Positions 10,877 to 23,057 of a stretch of DNA of 64,000 bases are shown here, one piece after another. The notes under the pieces are model-generated. The model saw nothing but the letters and a program-made list of their open reading frames with translations, ran no database searches and had not been told where the DNA came from. Made by a program: the position numbers and the translations under genes. The stretch covers positions 81,987,171 through 82,051,170 of the forward strand of contig CM060732.1 in NCBI GenBank assembly GCA_030704615.1. The letters run 5' to 3'. Position 1 is the first letter of the stretch, and the number at the start of each line of letters is the position of its first letter. The DNA comes from Takakia lepidozioides (lineage: Eukaryota > Streptophyta > Takakiopsida > Takakiales > Takakiaceae).

Positions 10877-13453
10877 TCATCGCATCGGTCGAGGCCTGCT
10901 GCAAGCTACTTATCAACATGGGTCCTCGCGAGATAGATAGATAGATAGCTAGGATTGTTCAAGTTCACCCCTCTCAATTCACATGTGCCCACCCCTCTCC
11001 TCCATCATCGCTGCTGTATTATTTTCCATCTTCCTAGTTCCTGCCTATCTTTGGATGATTCCATCCCCGATCCGCACCTTCTCTGCTGTAAGTACATACA
11101 CCCCATAAACTCCCCCCTCACCTCTCTGGTCAACATGCCTTCCTGCACTCGCTTGCCTAAACCTGGCCAGCCTCGGCTAACTTACCCCAGACGGCTTTGA
11201 CCACGTCCTCTCCTCTCCTCTCCTCTCCTTTACTTACTTTGCATGCACCGTTCAATCCGACCCCCACGCTATCTCTTCTCTACAGTTTGGAGACTCTCTG
11301 GCACTTGTACCTAGATCTCGCAACTGTCGGTTAACCTAGTAATAAGTCTGTATGTAGCCCTCATCTCTCAGCCCGGGAACCAGCAAATCCTCCACTAAAA
11401 TAATAACACCACGCTCTACTTACTTACTCCTCACCTGCACAGCGGACTTCACGTGTTTTCGTTGCCAACCCAGTCTGATTGCACATCCAACGGTCAATGC
11501 CCTGTTTGCATGAAGAATTGGGTGCGGAAAAAGGCTGGCAAGGCTGGTGGAGTACCCAAAGGTGGCTGCTAATGAGCCCGAGCCTGCCCTCACCTACACC
11601 ATCGCTGACAACCTCCACGTTGTGGCCACGCCCACCTAACCGCAGCATCATGTCGCTATATTCTAGGGCCCCCCTGTCCTCTGCCGCCCCTCATCTCTTC
11701 TCCCACGCTCGCATCTACGCACCATCCACTTGCGCCGCGATTGTGGGTTGCAAAATTTTCTCCTCATCCCCAGTGCCCATCTTCACATTTCGTATCAATT
11801 CTTACATCTTTTTCAGATTTCTTCACGGTTTCTCACCATCTCAGTTAGGTCTGCAGATGGATGGCCCGCATTATCCACTTGCAAAGATGAATATCAATGT
11901 GGATTCGAAAGTCAAAAGGTACTGCCCGCCCGGAAATACTATAAGATTCCCCACATCCACTCCATCTTCAACACACTCTTCCAAATTTCTCACCATTTTA
12001 CTTACTTGCGCGTGTGGACCATGGCAGCGTTTGACAAAGATGATATGAAATGTGTATTACACTTATCCTCCAAACAAGAGTCAAAAGGTGCGCCATCGAT
12101 GACGACAAAAGTAGCTCACACTCACAAAACCGCAGCACTGCTTAATCAAAATTATGGTTAGCTGTTCATACTTCGGAATCAGGTTCTTAATTCTTAACCC
12201 AAAATCAACACTGCCGTGAACGTTAACTCACATCTTGATTGACAGCCAACTCAAATGCATGGCCATTGCTATTCCTGGTGATACCTTGATGGGACTATTT
12301 CAGCGATGTAAGTTAAGCAAACTATTCGAAGGTCAAGAAGTGGATGCATACTTCTGATTTGCCAACCTTGCACGTCACTATACCTCCACATCTCCTCGGA
12401 TGTTGGGTTGGAGGTCACATTCTTCCATGGAATTGAGGATTTGTTCTGATCGAATCATCGGACAAGATTTTATACCCAAAAACTGTGGACTGTGACTGGA
12501 ATCTCTCCAAAGTTTAACTGAGAAGTTCGAGGTGCTGTTCTCCGCTTGTTCCCCAACACAAAGGATGATGAAGTTGATGATTGTACAAAAGTGGACAAGA
12601 AAAGGGATGGAAAATTAGCTTAAGTAAATGCATGTTACTTACAGAAATGGACTCGGGGCCTGATCACATCAATTGCGGCCTGGCGCCATGCAGCTTCCTC
12701 TTACCCCTATATTTCCACCCTTCGATTCTGGAAGCTGTGAGAGACAAGTCAACTGAATTGGAGTCATGTTGCGTGTAAAATAACACAGAGAAAGAGATTG
12801 TTGTGGTTGTAAGATGTGAGGTGAAAGAGTGCAGAGTAGAATGAATGGATGGGCGATGGGAGATGGGTGGTGTTTTCTTTTGGGAGTGCAGTGGGCGCCA
12901 CTGACTTGTTGGATAAGTTTGTGAATTGGTTTTTCCACATGTGTGGCATGATGTGGATGCATGATTGATTGGGGGTGCCGGCCATGCGGAATAAGTGCGG
13001 CCTTTAAGTCTCAGGGGGGTTGTTCTGCCTCCAGGCGACAAATTTGAATACTTACAGCAGTGACCTTCTTGGATGCATCTTCTTCCCAGTCAGTAGTCAG
13101 TACCTACTTACATGGAGAGCCATCTCACAGACCGCCAATGAGCTGCTGGGGTCTGTGGTGTGATTGGAAGAGTGGGGAGAGAATATGAGGGGGGAAATGG
13201 AAAAGATCTGGTTTTGCTTGAGCTTTGTCTCTCTCCCCCTTCTGTCCTGTTGCCCTGCGAACAAGATGAGTTGGGCTTTGTGCTTCTCCACGCACATCAT
13301 GCTGTGCGCGAAATCTTTTCTATCGTGTATGGTGGTTAGTTTCAAAGCTGGGATAGACCATTTGTTGGGCACCAGAATCGTCCGACCCAACTTCACCACG
13401 GCTTCTGCTGGAGGGGGAAGTAGAAAGCGAAAGAGGGAGGGAGACAAAAGTGA

Positions 13454-13921
13454 TTAGTGTGCCACTACTGAAGATTTCATCTCCTTGGGATGCGAGGGTT
13501 GCAGGATTCGCTGAGGAGAATTCTCCATTCTGCCATCAGCAGGTTCTTGCTCGTGAGGGAGGGTGATGAACTCCCTGAATTTCGCCATCGAAGTTGGATT
13601 TGCGTCACATTTCCAGGCGGGGAATGCTTTTGTCAGCAGTGAGTTGAAGCATGTCTGTGGAAACAATGCGGTGATCTCATGGAATGGAATGCGTCCTGAA
13701 GGGCGCAACGGCATTCGATCCCTTACGGCAAATGCAACATGGATAGCAATGGAGTATCTTTCCGTAGCATCGTCAGGTCCGTTGGCATGGAAGAGGCCAA
13801 GGATCCGTGCCAGCGACGTCAAATCTGAATGTGAGTTGCCTGTCCCTGTGGGAGTCGCCCTCAGATACATTTCTGCGAAGTGGGGAAGTCTGGGGCCTGA
13901 AGGCAAGTGTTGCAAGAGCAT
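13454..13921 (-). CDS. Unrecognised 155-codon open frame
   Basis: An ATG-to-TAA frame runs from 13921 to 13454, and the frame is open upstream to about 13960. Its composition looks protein-like: mixed hydrophobic and charged residues, no low-complexity runs, and typical stretches such as FHEITALFPQTCFNSLLTKAF. A second minus-strand frame (13447-13097) starts six bases after its stop, is preceded by a strong pyrimidine tract, and also reads plausibly near its start (AEAVVKLGRTILVPNKW). No splice junction joining the two in phase was found. I recognise neither. They could be exons of an unknown gene, a decayed insertion, or chance. Confidence 0.25.
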   Translation of the reverse strand: MLLQHLPSGPRLPHFAEMYLRATPTGTGNSHSDLTSLARILGLFHANGPDDATERYSIAIHVAFAVRDRMPLRPSGRIPFHEITALFPQTCFNSLLTKAFPAWKCDANPTSMAKFREFITLPHEQEPADGRMENSPQRILQPSHPKEMKSSVVAH

Positions 13922-15904
13922 GGCTCCTATCTTCCGGGGAAATGCAACGGGCTCGCAATATGTTTATTGGTGTGCCTGCGTACAAGTATCAGGTGGAGCT
14001 TGTGCGTGAAAGCCAACATTACGTCCATTCCATGAATACAGAGCATGAATGCACACACAACGCTGGTGCCCTACAGCAATGTAGACGACCTTTCTGGCTG
14101 ATCAGGTCTTGGAGGAGGCAGAGAACTTCCTCTTTCCACTGTGATTAGAACTTTTAACTAGTTACTCTAACGCTTGTTTGCTGCCTGCTGCATCCATAAC
14201 TGCCCCAAGTGGAATGGGCAGCAGTGTGCTGCGTTGCTCTGGTAGATGGTTTGGACAGTGAGGACAGTGGAAGATCCACACCTGTGAAAGGACCATGGAG
14301 CAAGGTTTAAGGTCTGGGTACATACATTGTTGTAGTAGGCAGATGAAGGAGCAAGGACATCTGGTGGACTTGCTCTTTTCTTGCACAGGGTGGATCAGCA
14401 GAGGACCCGTCTTGTGGGAATTGGTGTTGATAAGTGACCACAAAATATATACAAAATTTGGACCTTGGGCAATGTCTTGCAAGCTGTCTTGTATCCTCTG
14501 TCTGTCTTTTGAGGTTTCAAGGGTCAGTCCCCTGTTTACTTAAGTCTGCAGTTCTAATATTCAAGGGTCTCTCCCTCTCTTGCATCCACTCACTCACACA
14601 ATGCACACAGGTGTTGCCATCCCTGATGTGTGATCATCAATCTTCTGCATTCAACTGACTGAGCTAGGCACTGACATTCTCTGCTAGAAATTGATGTCCT
14701 GGTTGAATGGGCCAATAACTGGGGGCCAAGTTTTTCCAAACCACCATCCTGTTTTGAATGAGTGGTGTCTCTCTGGCTTGCTAAGGAAGGGCTGAAATAC
14801 TGCAGTGCCTATGGTTTCCCTGCCTGGATCTTATGCTAAATTGTGCATAGACTGCTGTACACTTCTTTGAAGTATGGAGTATCATTGTGTTGAGGCAGGA
14901 CGAGCCTTTCACAAGCTTGCAATAGCAAGAACCCACAAGACTGCATTACAGAGGGTCCTCAAGAGTTGCGAGTACCTGTGGTTCCAATGTCGGCCTGTTG
15001 TTGTGTGTGGGCTTCAACTCCCGACTCAATTCATTGTTGTGGCAGAATGCATTAACTGTAACTTACTCCATTCTCCACCACAGCACCACCACAGCAATGA
15101 CAACCCCAGGCAAGACCACCACCCATTTCTCTAACTATAAGAGCAAGTTCATCTAGATGAAGCATTTGATTCTCACAGAATTGTTTCATATGACCCTACT
15201 TGCGACCAGACCCAGATCAGCTGATGGCGTTGCAACATAAAGGGAATTAATGTATCCACTTTGCAATTTTGGAGCCAATGTTGACGTTGACTGAATAAGA
15301 GCAGTGGCCGAACTACAAATAGGCTGCCCATGCATGCAGCACAATGTCATGAAATAATTTGCTGTACAGAAGTGACAGCATCTGAAGTTGAATCTTACAC
15401 ACAGGAGGTGAAGTGAGGGCTGTGTCCTATAATCTTAATCAAGACCATGAAGATCATGCCTCAATGCACATGCCCATCTGAAAACTTTGAAGTTTGGCTT
15501 AATGAAAATACATAGCTGTCCTGCAAGAAAGAAAGCTGCCAAACCACCACCCAAGTGTGCATTGGCACAATCAGAGCCTTCGTGCTAGCAATCAACGTCT
15601 GGTCTCCAAGCCATGATGATCCATGTAGCAAAAAGGGTTCAGCAACCATTTGACGACATGATGACAGGCAGTTTCACCCTGATAAAGCACCACATGCAAC
15701 TTTTCCATGCCTGTCCCTGTTGCTCCCTCCTAGATGACACAGTAATATTTTAGTACATGTATTTCCTTGTCTGCAGATTGAAGGGATGGCAATGAAGTGG
15801 ATCAGCCATCCACCCAACCCAGCTTTACTCCATCCAATATCACTGATGAACAAGATCTTCTTTTCAAAGTTTTGTTCAGCCACACCTTTTTACATGATGA
15901 TCCC

Positions 15905-18900
15905 TTAATGCCACACTTTGACCCGTTTGGGAGCAACAATTTCCTCAAATGTGTCTAATATCTGTGCTGCTAGGCCAACTGGGTCATCTAGCATTGTCTC
16001 CATCAGAACATGCACTACTTTCCGCTCAGCCTCTGTGGCCCGCAGGCTTAGCCATGTGAAGAATTTCAAGCGGAAATCAGGTTTTATGTGGCCCTCACAC
16101 TCCAGCCAACGCACTGTCCGCACACACTGCTCAAATACCCTCTCCGACCTGCTCTGGGACTCCTCTAGCTGGTGACTGTCAGGCACCAAAATCTCCAACT
16201 CTCTGCAATTATCCCCTCCTTCCTCTAGTGACACTACCATCGTCCTCTTTACTGCTGTGTCCACATCACCAGCTTCATCCCAATCTACTGTTGGCCCCAC
16301 CCTCTGCCTTCGTGCCTCCCGTCGTCTGCTAAGTTTTCCTGCTGTGGTTGCTTCTGTGGCCCCATACCCATTTAGCTCAGGCCCTGTCTTCTTGCCAATC
16401 TTGACTCTGCTTTGCAATTGTGGCCCTGAGGCACCCGCTGCACCCGACCCCAAAAAGTCAAATGGCACAATCTCATTACCTAAAACACTTCTTGACCTGG
16501 GGGAGTTACCACAATCATTCACCTCGACCACTATTGGAACCCTGTCACAGTCCTGCGCCTCACTTTCTGACCCTACCTGAGGCTTGGAATCTGCTGTACC
16601 TGTGGTTGATATCTGGCAGTTTTCTATATTTTCCATGTCAGTCAATGGAGCGGGCTGCTGACTTCCCCTTGAATGGCAAACATCCCCAAGCTCCACTTCC
16701 ACTGCAAGTTTCTCCCCATGGTGAGTTGGCCTGTTTCCTTCTTCTAATGGTACTGCCTCATCAGTCCAAGCTCCACCTGTTTGCAGGCCCTGTGCAAGGT
16801 TGTCCTGGTGGCCAGAGTCGCAGTTTACTTGCCCAGTGGATGTTCCACCTCGCAAGGAATGTTCTGCCCCTGTTTCCAATTTGGCTCTGTCATTCACCAA
16901 AAAGTCACCAATACAAGTGCCAACCTCGAAAGGTTGTTCTAACCTACTTTTTTCCTGATTCTGTTCTAAGAGGCCCAGACCCACTGAACTGGGCACCGCC
17001 CCATTTGCTGCCGCATGGCTATGTCTATGATTCACCTCTTTAATGTGAGAACTGGGACCAGCTTCAGTCAAACTTCTGCTCTCTGTTCCATTCCCATTTG
17101 CACTAGAAGTTCCAGCATCTCCGTTTCCTCGCTCAGACTCTGGCCTCAAGTTCCCCCTCACCCTTGTCAAAGTTCTGGAAGCACCACCCTCAGTTGTCTT
17201 GGAGGTTAACTCTCCTGTCCTTTCCCAAGCTGCACACACAACTTTGGCTAGGTCACGCACCTGATAGCCATTCCACATCCCAAAGATGAATTAGACATCA
17301 ATCTTACATAAAACTTCCAATTGTACAGGGCGATGCCATTGGAACCATCCTTTGAATTTGAAACAGGTTCAGTTTTACTATGTTAACTTGGAAAGTACCA
17401 AGTTGTACTTGACTTGGAAGAATACCAAACACACTTGCCGTGGAGCCCTGTCCCCACACCCTGCTAAATGATTTAACTGTTTGTAGCCTATGATGCATCG
17501 ATTAATTCTGGTAGGTTGACTCACTGGCTGAAACTAAATAGGACCTGCAAGGCACCCAACCTCCTCCCCCTCGCATGCATGATATTGCCGACCTACATTT
17601 GAAGTTCCACAGCCAGCTAATCTGACAATCCAAAGTTTTCTAGTATGAACCCAATGCCCCAATGCCCCAATGGCCATCCCATTAGCTGAAAGACATGATG
17701 TCAATGAATATTTCCATCAGATAGGAATCCTGGTGAGCTTCTACTCCGTTTTGAGTAATGGTACCTTAAAGCTTGTGTGTATTGCATCATGAGCTCTGTC
17801 ACCTGTCTCTCGCTTAACATGCACACTTCCATTCAGCCTCCAATCAAGATCTGCCATATTTTCGGGTGTGCCCAGAAACCGCACCTCTCGCTCAACTTCA
17901 AGATGGGTCTCAAAAGGAATTTCAGGTGGCTTTGTGAAGCACCGTGCCTCATTGTGCTCAGTGTTATTTTTCGCATCAATTGCAACCACCTGCCACCAAT
18001 TTCACATTAATGAACTGTCTGGTAAACAACACCCCAGGAAGCCAATTAGTCAATCAAAGAGCCCTGTCAAACAACTGAGCACTCAAGCAGAGGAAGCCGG
18101 AAAATGGATCAAAGATCCATTTGTGGTAATCAGTGAGTCTATGAACAAATTTGAAGGGCACTAAGGATTCATGGGATGTGCTGATATCCAAATAATGCTT
18201 GGCTGCAGGGAATCTTCACACTTCTGTCCGGAGGGAAAAATGAATATGACCAAATCTTGGAGCTAGACAATATGGTCGTCTTCACATGAGAGACTTTGGG
18301 CATCCAAGGACAGGCAGAAGTATTATGTATTATGCATGGTAACACCTGGATGCATATACCCTCCGGCACAAATACACTTCTTTGATGATAGCATGAAAGG
18401 CAACAACTTCGGTCCAAACTTGTAAGAAGGTTATTTGCCACGAGTCCTACTGCTGTGCCATGTCATAACTCTGATTGGCATGGCATAGTATTCAAACTCT
18501 GGGTCATTGTGATGTGATTGCAAATTGTTTGCACATCCTTTGGACCTGTAGGCACTCTTGGAACGCAGCAAGAATTGAGCTCTCACTCACACTACAAATC
18601 ATCGACACTTGCAGGACCGCTACACAAGATCATAAGTTGGCATGGATGGTAGCAAATGGGGCCCCCAAGTCTCACCTTAAATATATACTCCGTGCACGGC
18701 TCGAGGTTGGACACTAGGGCTCTCCTCTCTAAACTTGACAGAGTGTAGGTTGGCCCTCCTTGGAACCCGGGGTCGCTAGCTTTGTGGTGCCATAGCTCAT
18801 AGCCCACAACACCTGGGACAGTTGTTCCATCCTCCCCTTTCCAGCATACAAGGATTGAGGTAGTTGACACATCTTTGAAGCATATGCCGCATGCTGACAG

Positions 18901-21900
18901 CCTTGAATCCCATGGCGTATCTGTCCAAGATCGTGATTCTCCCTTTGAATATGGGAATTGAATAGATTGTGTCTTAGACACTGGACTTGTTAAACACAGA
19001 TCATGCTGGAAGTTCTAACCTTAACAGTTCACTGTTCATCCCCTCTGTCACGGTAAAAAATATTAGGAAAAAAGACAACTATGGTGGAGAACCAACAGGG
19101 TCGCTGTAGTTCTAAGAACTGCCTGCTTAGGCACAGACGGGTAAAAGTTTGGAGAAACACCCTGATCAGGGATGTTATGACGAAGTAATCATCGAATCCC
19201 TGACCAGAGAGGGACAAAGAGAGAAAGAGAACAATGATATCCCCATAAGGCTTTGCTCACCTTAGCCTTGAGGCCATAACACCCGCTCTTGGTTTGGACA
19301 GAGCAGGAAAGGTGGGGAAGGGGAAGGGGAACATGAGCGCTTAATGGCGTGGATACAAAAACTTGGTCCTCCTCAGGTTCATCAGGGTTCAGAAAGATGC
19401 AAAAATGTTTTGAAGGAATCACACTACCATTATGGAAGGTTCCCCTACTTGGCCCCTTAAAGATACTAATTCTGTCTACCAAATTTTCACATGAAGCTCG
19501 TAACTGTGGATGCAAGCCTTCATCTCCGGAGTTCAGACATCATGGCCTTTGGAACCGATGGTCACCTCAGGTGCACTGACAAATTTAGTTATGAAAGCCT
19601 TTCATTGAGAGGCAATCCATTACAATGCATAAGAAAATGTACACTGCTCTCTGGGTCATGTTCACAGACCAGAGCATGGCAGATTCCTTTCTCCCAGCTG
19701 GGTGAACTGACTGTACAGAGCTAGAGCCTAATCTTGATTTTAAATTCAGGCCCCACGATGGGAAGGCCCTATAGGTAGTCCTTAAATGCAACTTGTTAAT
19801 TCAAGGTGGAAAAGAAGGTTGGCTAAATTGGGTTGAACTTGCAAGTTGGGGGTGGAAAGGCCTTCTATATAGTCCTATGAGTCCAACTTGTTGATCCAAC
19901 GGGGAGAAGAAGGTTTCTTAATTTGCATCAGGTTTCAGCTTATGCAATTTGGAGCCCGCAGCTTGAATTTACTCAAGTGGCTTATCTAGGTGGTGGAAAA
20001 GATAGAAGATGCAGTATTCAACCCACCTTCCACAATTTCCTCAAGTAAATATCATCCAAACATAAACTTCAAAAAGCTGCATCTCAAACTCTCTGATCTA
20101 TCTGCAATGAGAACAAAGGACCCTACCTTGAGTGTCAGTGTCAGAGTTTTCACTTGGCTCTGGCAGCAGATCAGAGGCCTCCAGCGCTTGCCTTACGAGC
20201 TTCTGAGCCTCCAATCCCGAGGAGAGACGGCTGACTATGCCCCTCACACACTTGGACGCTGCATCCTGGAGAGGCCCAGTTTCTTCTTCAAGTTTCTTTG
20301 CAGCTTTGTCCAAGATGTCATGTCGATCCTTGTGTTGGATGGTACCATCCAACAAGCGGTGTGCAAGAGACAGGCGTTGGCACAAAACATCCACACGCCG
20401 TGCATCCTTTGCAACCACCAGTTGTTTCCTCCAGCACCTGTCAGAAATTCCAAAACACTCACAGATGTTACTTGTCAAACCAACTACACCAAACTGAGAA
20501 AAAGTGGTTGTTATTCCTGTATCATGAGCAGTACTTCGTTCACTTTTGTTAGGTGTAGCCTTATGCATACCTTCATCAGCTGTCAGGATGCCATGGGCTC
20601 TAGGGAAGATGTGAGAGAGTTTGAAAGAAAGTACCAAAGAAACTATGTAACATCCACAGGAAGCCCAACCATATTATCATACAGAAGTGCATAACAAATA
20701 TTCATGTGGATAAACAAAACTACCAACTGCCCGCAGACACCAAGCCTAATAAGTGTAACAAACTATCATAACCGAATGCCTGGATGACCATCCTTGGGGA
20801 ACACCGTGATTTACTCTCATATTATTCAGGGCAGGAGGAAAGAAACACTGGTTTATCTCCACTTTCTGCCTGTAGCATACTGGACAAATCCTATTCTCAA
20901 CAATCTGCCTGTCCCAATCTGGACATTGTGTGAAGCAAGTCTGAAACATCCCACGTGTGAAATTGGAATTTCTGAGCTTCTGAAACGGAGGTACAGTGAC
21001 AATCTATTCGATGCTTTCCAAGAAAATCTTTCTTTGAGAGAGTACCCTTCACATCACCATAGCTACATCAGAAATGTCTGATCTCCATCTGATCTCCTCA
21101 AATGTCCAACCGGCGATATAAGTTCGCTTTATCCAGCTACTGTACAGATGTAGTCAAATCTACTTCAGCCTCCACCAAGCATTGGAAGGCCCTTTAAGTA
21201 GTCCTTGCGACCCAACATTGGTCATTGAAAAGAGTTAAGAAGTTTAGAGTGGATTTGTGCTGGGTTTCAGCTTCAACATTCTCTTCATGGCCTTACCAAA
21301 ATTGACCTCAATCTTCTTCCAGGAGGTAAAGAGGGAGAAGACAAAAAAATTGGTGGCAGGGGAGCCACCAATTTACTTTGAAGCCACTATCATGCACACT
21401 GGAAGACCCTCCAGGTAGTCCTTCAGTCCCAACTTTGATCTGAAAAGATAGATGAGCTTAGAGCAGATTTGTTCTAGGCTTCAGCTCGAATGCCCTTCAT
21501 GGCCGTACTAATCCTCTTGCCCTCAATCTCTTCCACTGAGTTCTCAGGGAGGTAAAAGAGGGAGAAAGAAAGGGAAAAAGATAAAGTCGAGAGCCACTCA
21601 ATTTGCTTTGTGACCATTTCCTGTCAGTTATTACGTACCCCTTTGGCCATAGGCTCAGCAGGATACTCACATTCCTCATCCCAATAGTGCAGTTTTAGCC
21701 AACCTGAAACTGGCTTCCTGATCTCCCAAAGCTGACCACAAGAGGACATTGGGTGTTCATTTAAGGGCAGCCATTGACATCAAACTGAAAAGCTAACGTG
21801 CCTCAAGTACTGCTTCTACAGTCCTCTACCTTGGAACCAGTTGCTATGGCTGCATCTGAGGCACAGTGATGCACATGTTTGTGTGTAAGGGGACAGGGGA

Positions 21901-23057
21901 GAGGAAAAGACAGAGGAGCCATAAAACTCAGCATGACACGCATAGCTGGCACAAACATACCCAAGCAGTCCGGTGATTTTCCCACAGGATGGACAGCGGT
22001 AGCTTCCATCCAGCCGCACCTCACCACCAACCTTGACCACACCTGCAATCCCATGCTTCAAGGCACACTCCAGGTGACATGAAAGACCACAAAGTGTTTC
22101 CCCATTGCGGGGCTCATCAGTGCATGCGATCCAGAGACTAGGGTCCTTGTTATCATCAAACTGGTGGCACAGGCAGCAGGAGCATCTCTTGCAAAAGGAG
22201 TCCCCTGACTTCAAAATTGCCCGGCAGGCAGAGTTTTCACATACCTGCAGATACCTGGAATGGGTAAAACTATCAGAAATTTGGTCGGTATGTAACATCT
22301 GGTCACAAATGAATCCCATCTGAGTGGAAAAATGGAGTGAGACCCAAAGCGTTGCTTTTAGCTGTTTGAACCACTTTCTGTATATGCACATCCCAGTGAC
22401 AACTGAAGGAAAACTCGACACAGGAAGGGAGCACAGGGATCTCTTCACTGCCCCGTGTCCATTTGAGATCCCATGCAGTGGTCATTGATAGTGGGTCTCA
22501 CTCAATAGACCCCATCAGCTTACAGAGACAGATCGTACTTAATTTACTGAGAGAGAGACTTTCCTTGCTGAGAGGAAGTGAGAGGATGTAGCAACATAGA
22601 AACTCGAGCCTTGGAGTAGAGTATGTGTCAACCTGTCATCGCCGGTATATGAGATAGGGGATGGGGCCCAGGTAGAAAGGCGGGACGGATGCTCCCCCTT
22701 CCGCTGCCGCCGTTGTGGATTTGGAGTTATGGTTTGCTGCAGGACCGTTGTTCGAACGCAATCTGATAAATTGCCGTCTCTAAAAGCCACGACATTGAGT
22801 AAGTTGTCAATTAACTTTGCCTTGGAAACGCCTGGGTACCCCTTTTCTACGCCACTCTCTGCACACAGTAGCTCAATCAGCTCCTTGCATGTCCAGCTAT
22901 GGAGGACTTCAAGATCTGATGGAGAGCCCCTTGCCACCTCATACAGAACCTCCTTCCTCTCTGACACGCTGAGCTTTGCAAACTTAGCTGCATCTGCCAG
23001 TAGAAGTAAGCCTGCACGACATCCATAGCAATTACTACCACTAATGAAAACTGACAT
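15905..23057 (-). CDS. VIL: VIN3-like (VEL/VIL) Polycomb-associated PHD protein
   Basis: VEL-family proteins are PRC2 accessory factors in plant gene silencing. Exons in transcript order: about 23057 (or 23011)-22633, 22254-21961, 20437-20127, 18980-18676, 17989-17765, 17260-15905; all phases fit and the stop is TAA at 15905. Domains, numbered from an ATG at 23057: N-terminal helical region ([17 protein letters not shown]), PHD finger with family pattern (about 143-235, CENSACRA to CPSCGK), the following helical block ([18 protein letters not shown]), FNIII (about 370-470, [11 protein letters not shown]), a long acidic polar linker, and the C-terminal VEL domain ([17 protein letters not shown]). 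About 971 residues, longer than the roughly 600-750 usual for the family; the excess lies in the linker encoded by the last exon. The start is uncertain: an in-frame ATG at 23057 works without splicing, but a good acceptor at 23012 suggests an upstream first exon that I could not place. Confidence 0.92.
19193..19315. repeat. Partial copy of the GA-tract dispersed repeat in a VIL intron
   Basis: A GA-rich start is followed by CCCATAAGGC, TAGCCTTGAGGCCATA and CCCGCTCTTGG. This is the same order of words as in the copies at 51130-51500 and 63625-63950. A minus-strand open frame of about 100 codons here overlaps the repeat and is not joined to VIL, because exons 20437-20127 and 18980-18676 already join in phase. 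Confidence 0.5.
19745..19925. repeat. Two-unit repeat in a VIL intron
   Basis: Two imperfect copies of about 90 bp each contain GGGAAGGCCCTATAGGTAGT or a variant, then CCAACTTGTT and GAAGAAGGTT. They are related to the units at 21170-21650. Confidence 0.55.
21170..21650. repeat. Two-unit repeat of about 230 bp in a VIL intron
   Basis: Two imperfect tandem copies start at about 21170 and 21395. Each has a GGAAGRCCCT...AGTAGTCCTT core, then GCTTAGAG...GATTTG, a TTCAGCTC stretch, an AGGAGGTAAA...GGGAGAA tract and CAATTT.CTTTG. The same core recurs at 19745-19925 in another intron of the gene. Confidence 0.6.

Larger units (their letters stand above)
10363..15904. other. Region between VAL and the VIL 3' end: VAL 5' flank and unassigned DNA
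   Basis: The first 0.6-1 kb upstream of the VAL ATG is promoter and probably 5' UTR. It carries RY elements and short microsatellites: GATA repeats at about 10931-10947 and a TCCTC-type tract at about 11205-11228. Beyond that I see no gene I can name. An open frame at 13454-13921 is listed separately. The stretch 15140-15904 is probably the 3' UTR and flank of VIL. Confidence 0.5.

Noticed and set aside
13563-14148. Plus-strand frames opposite the unknown minus-strand frame
   Set aside because: They mirror the minus-strand frame and have a poorer composition.
19189-19515. Minus-strand open frame of about 108 codons as an extra VIL exon
   Set aside because: Exons 20437-20127 and 18980-18676 already join in phase and match the family, and half of the frame overlaps the dispersed GA-tract repeat.
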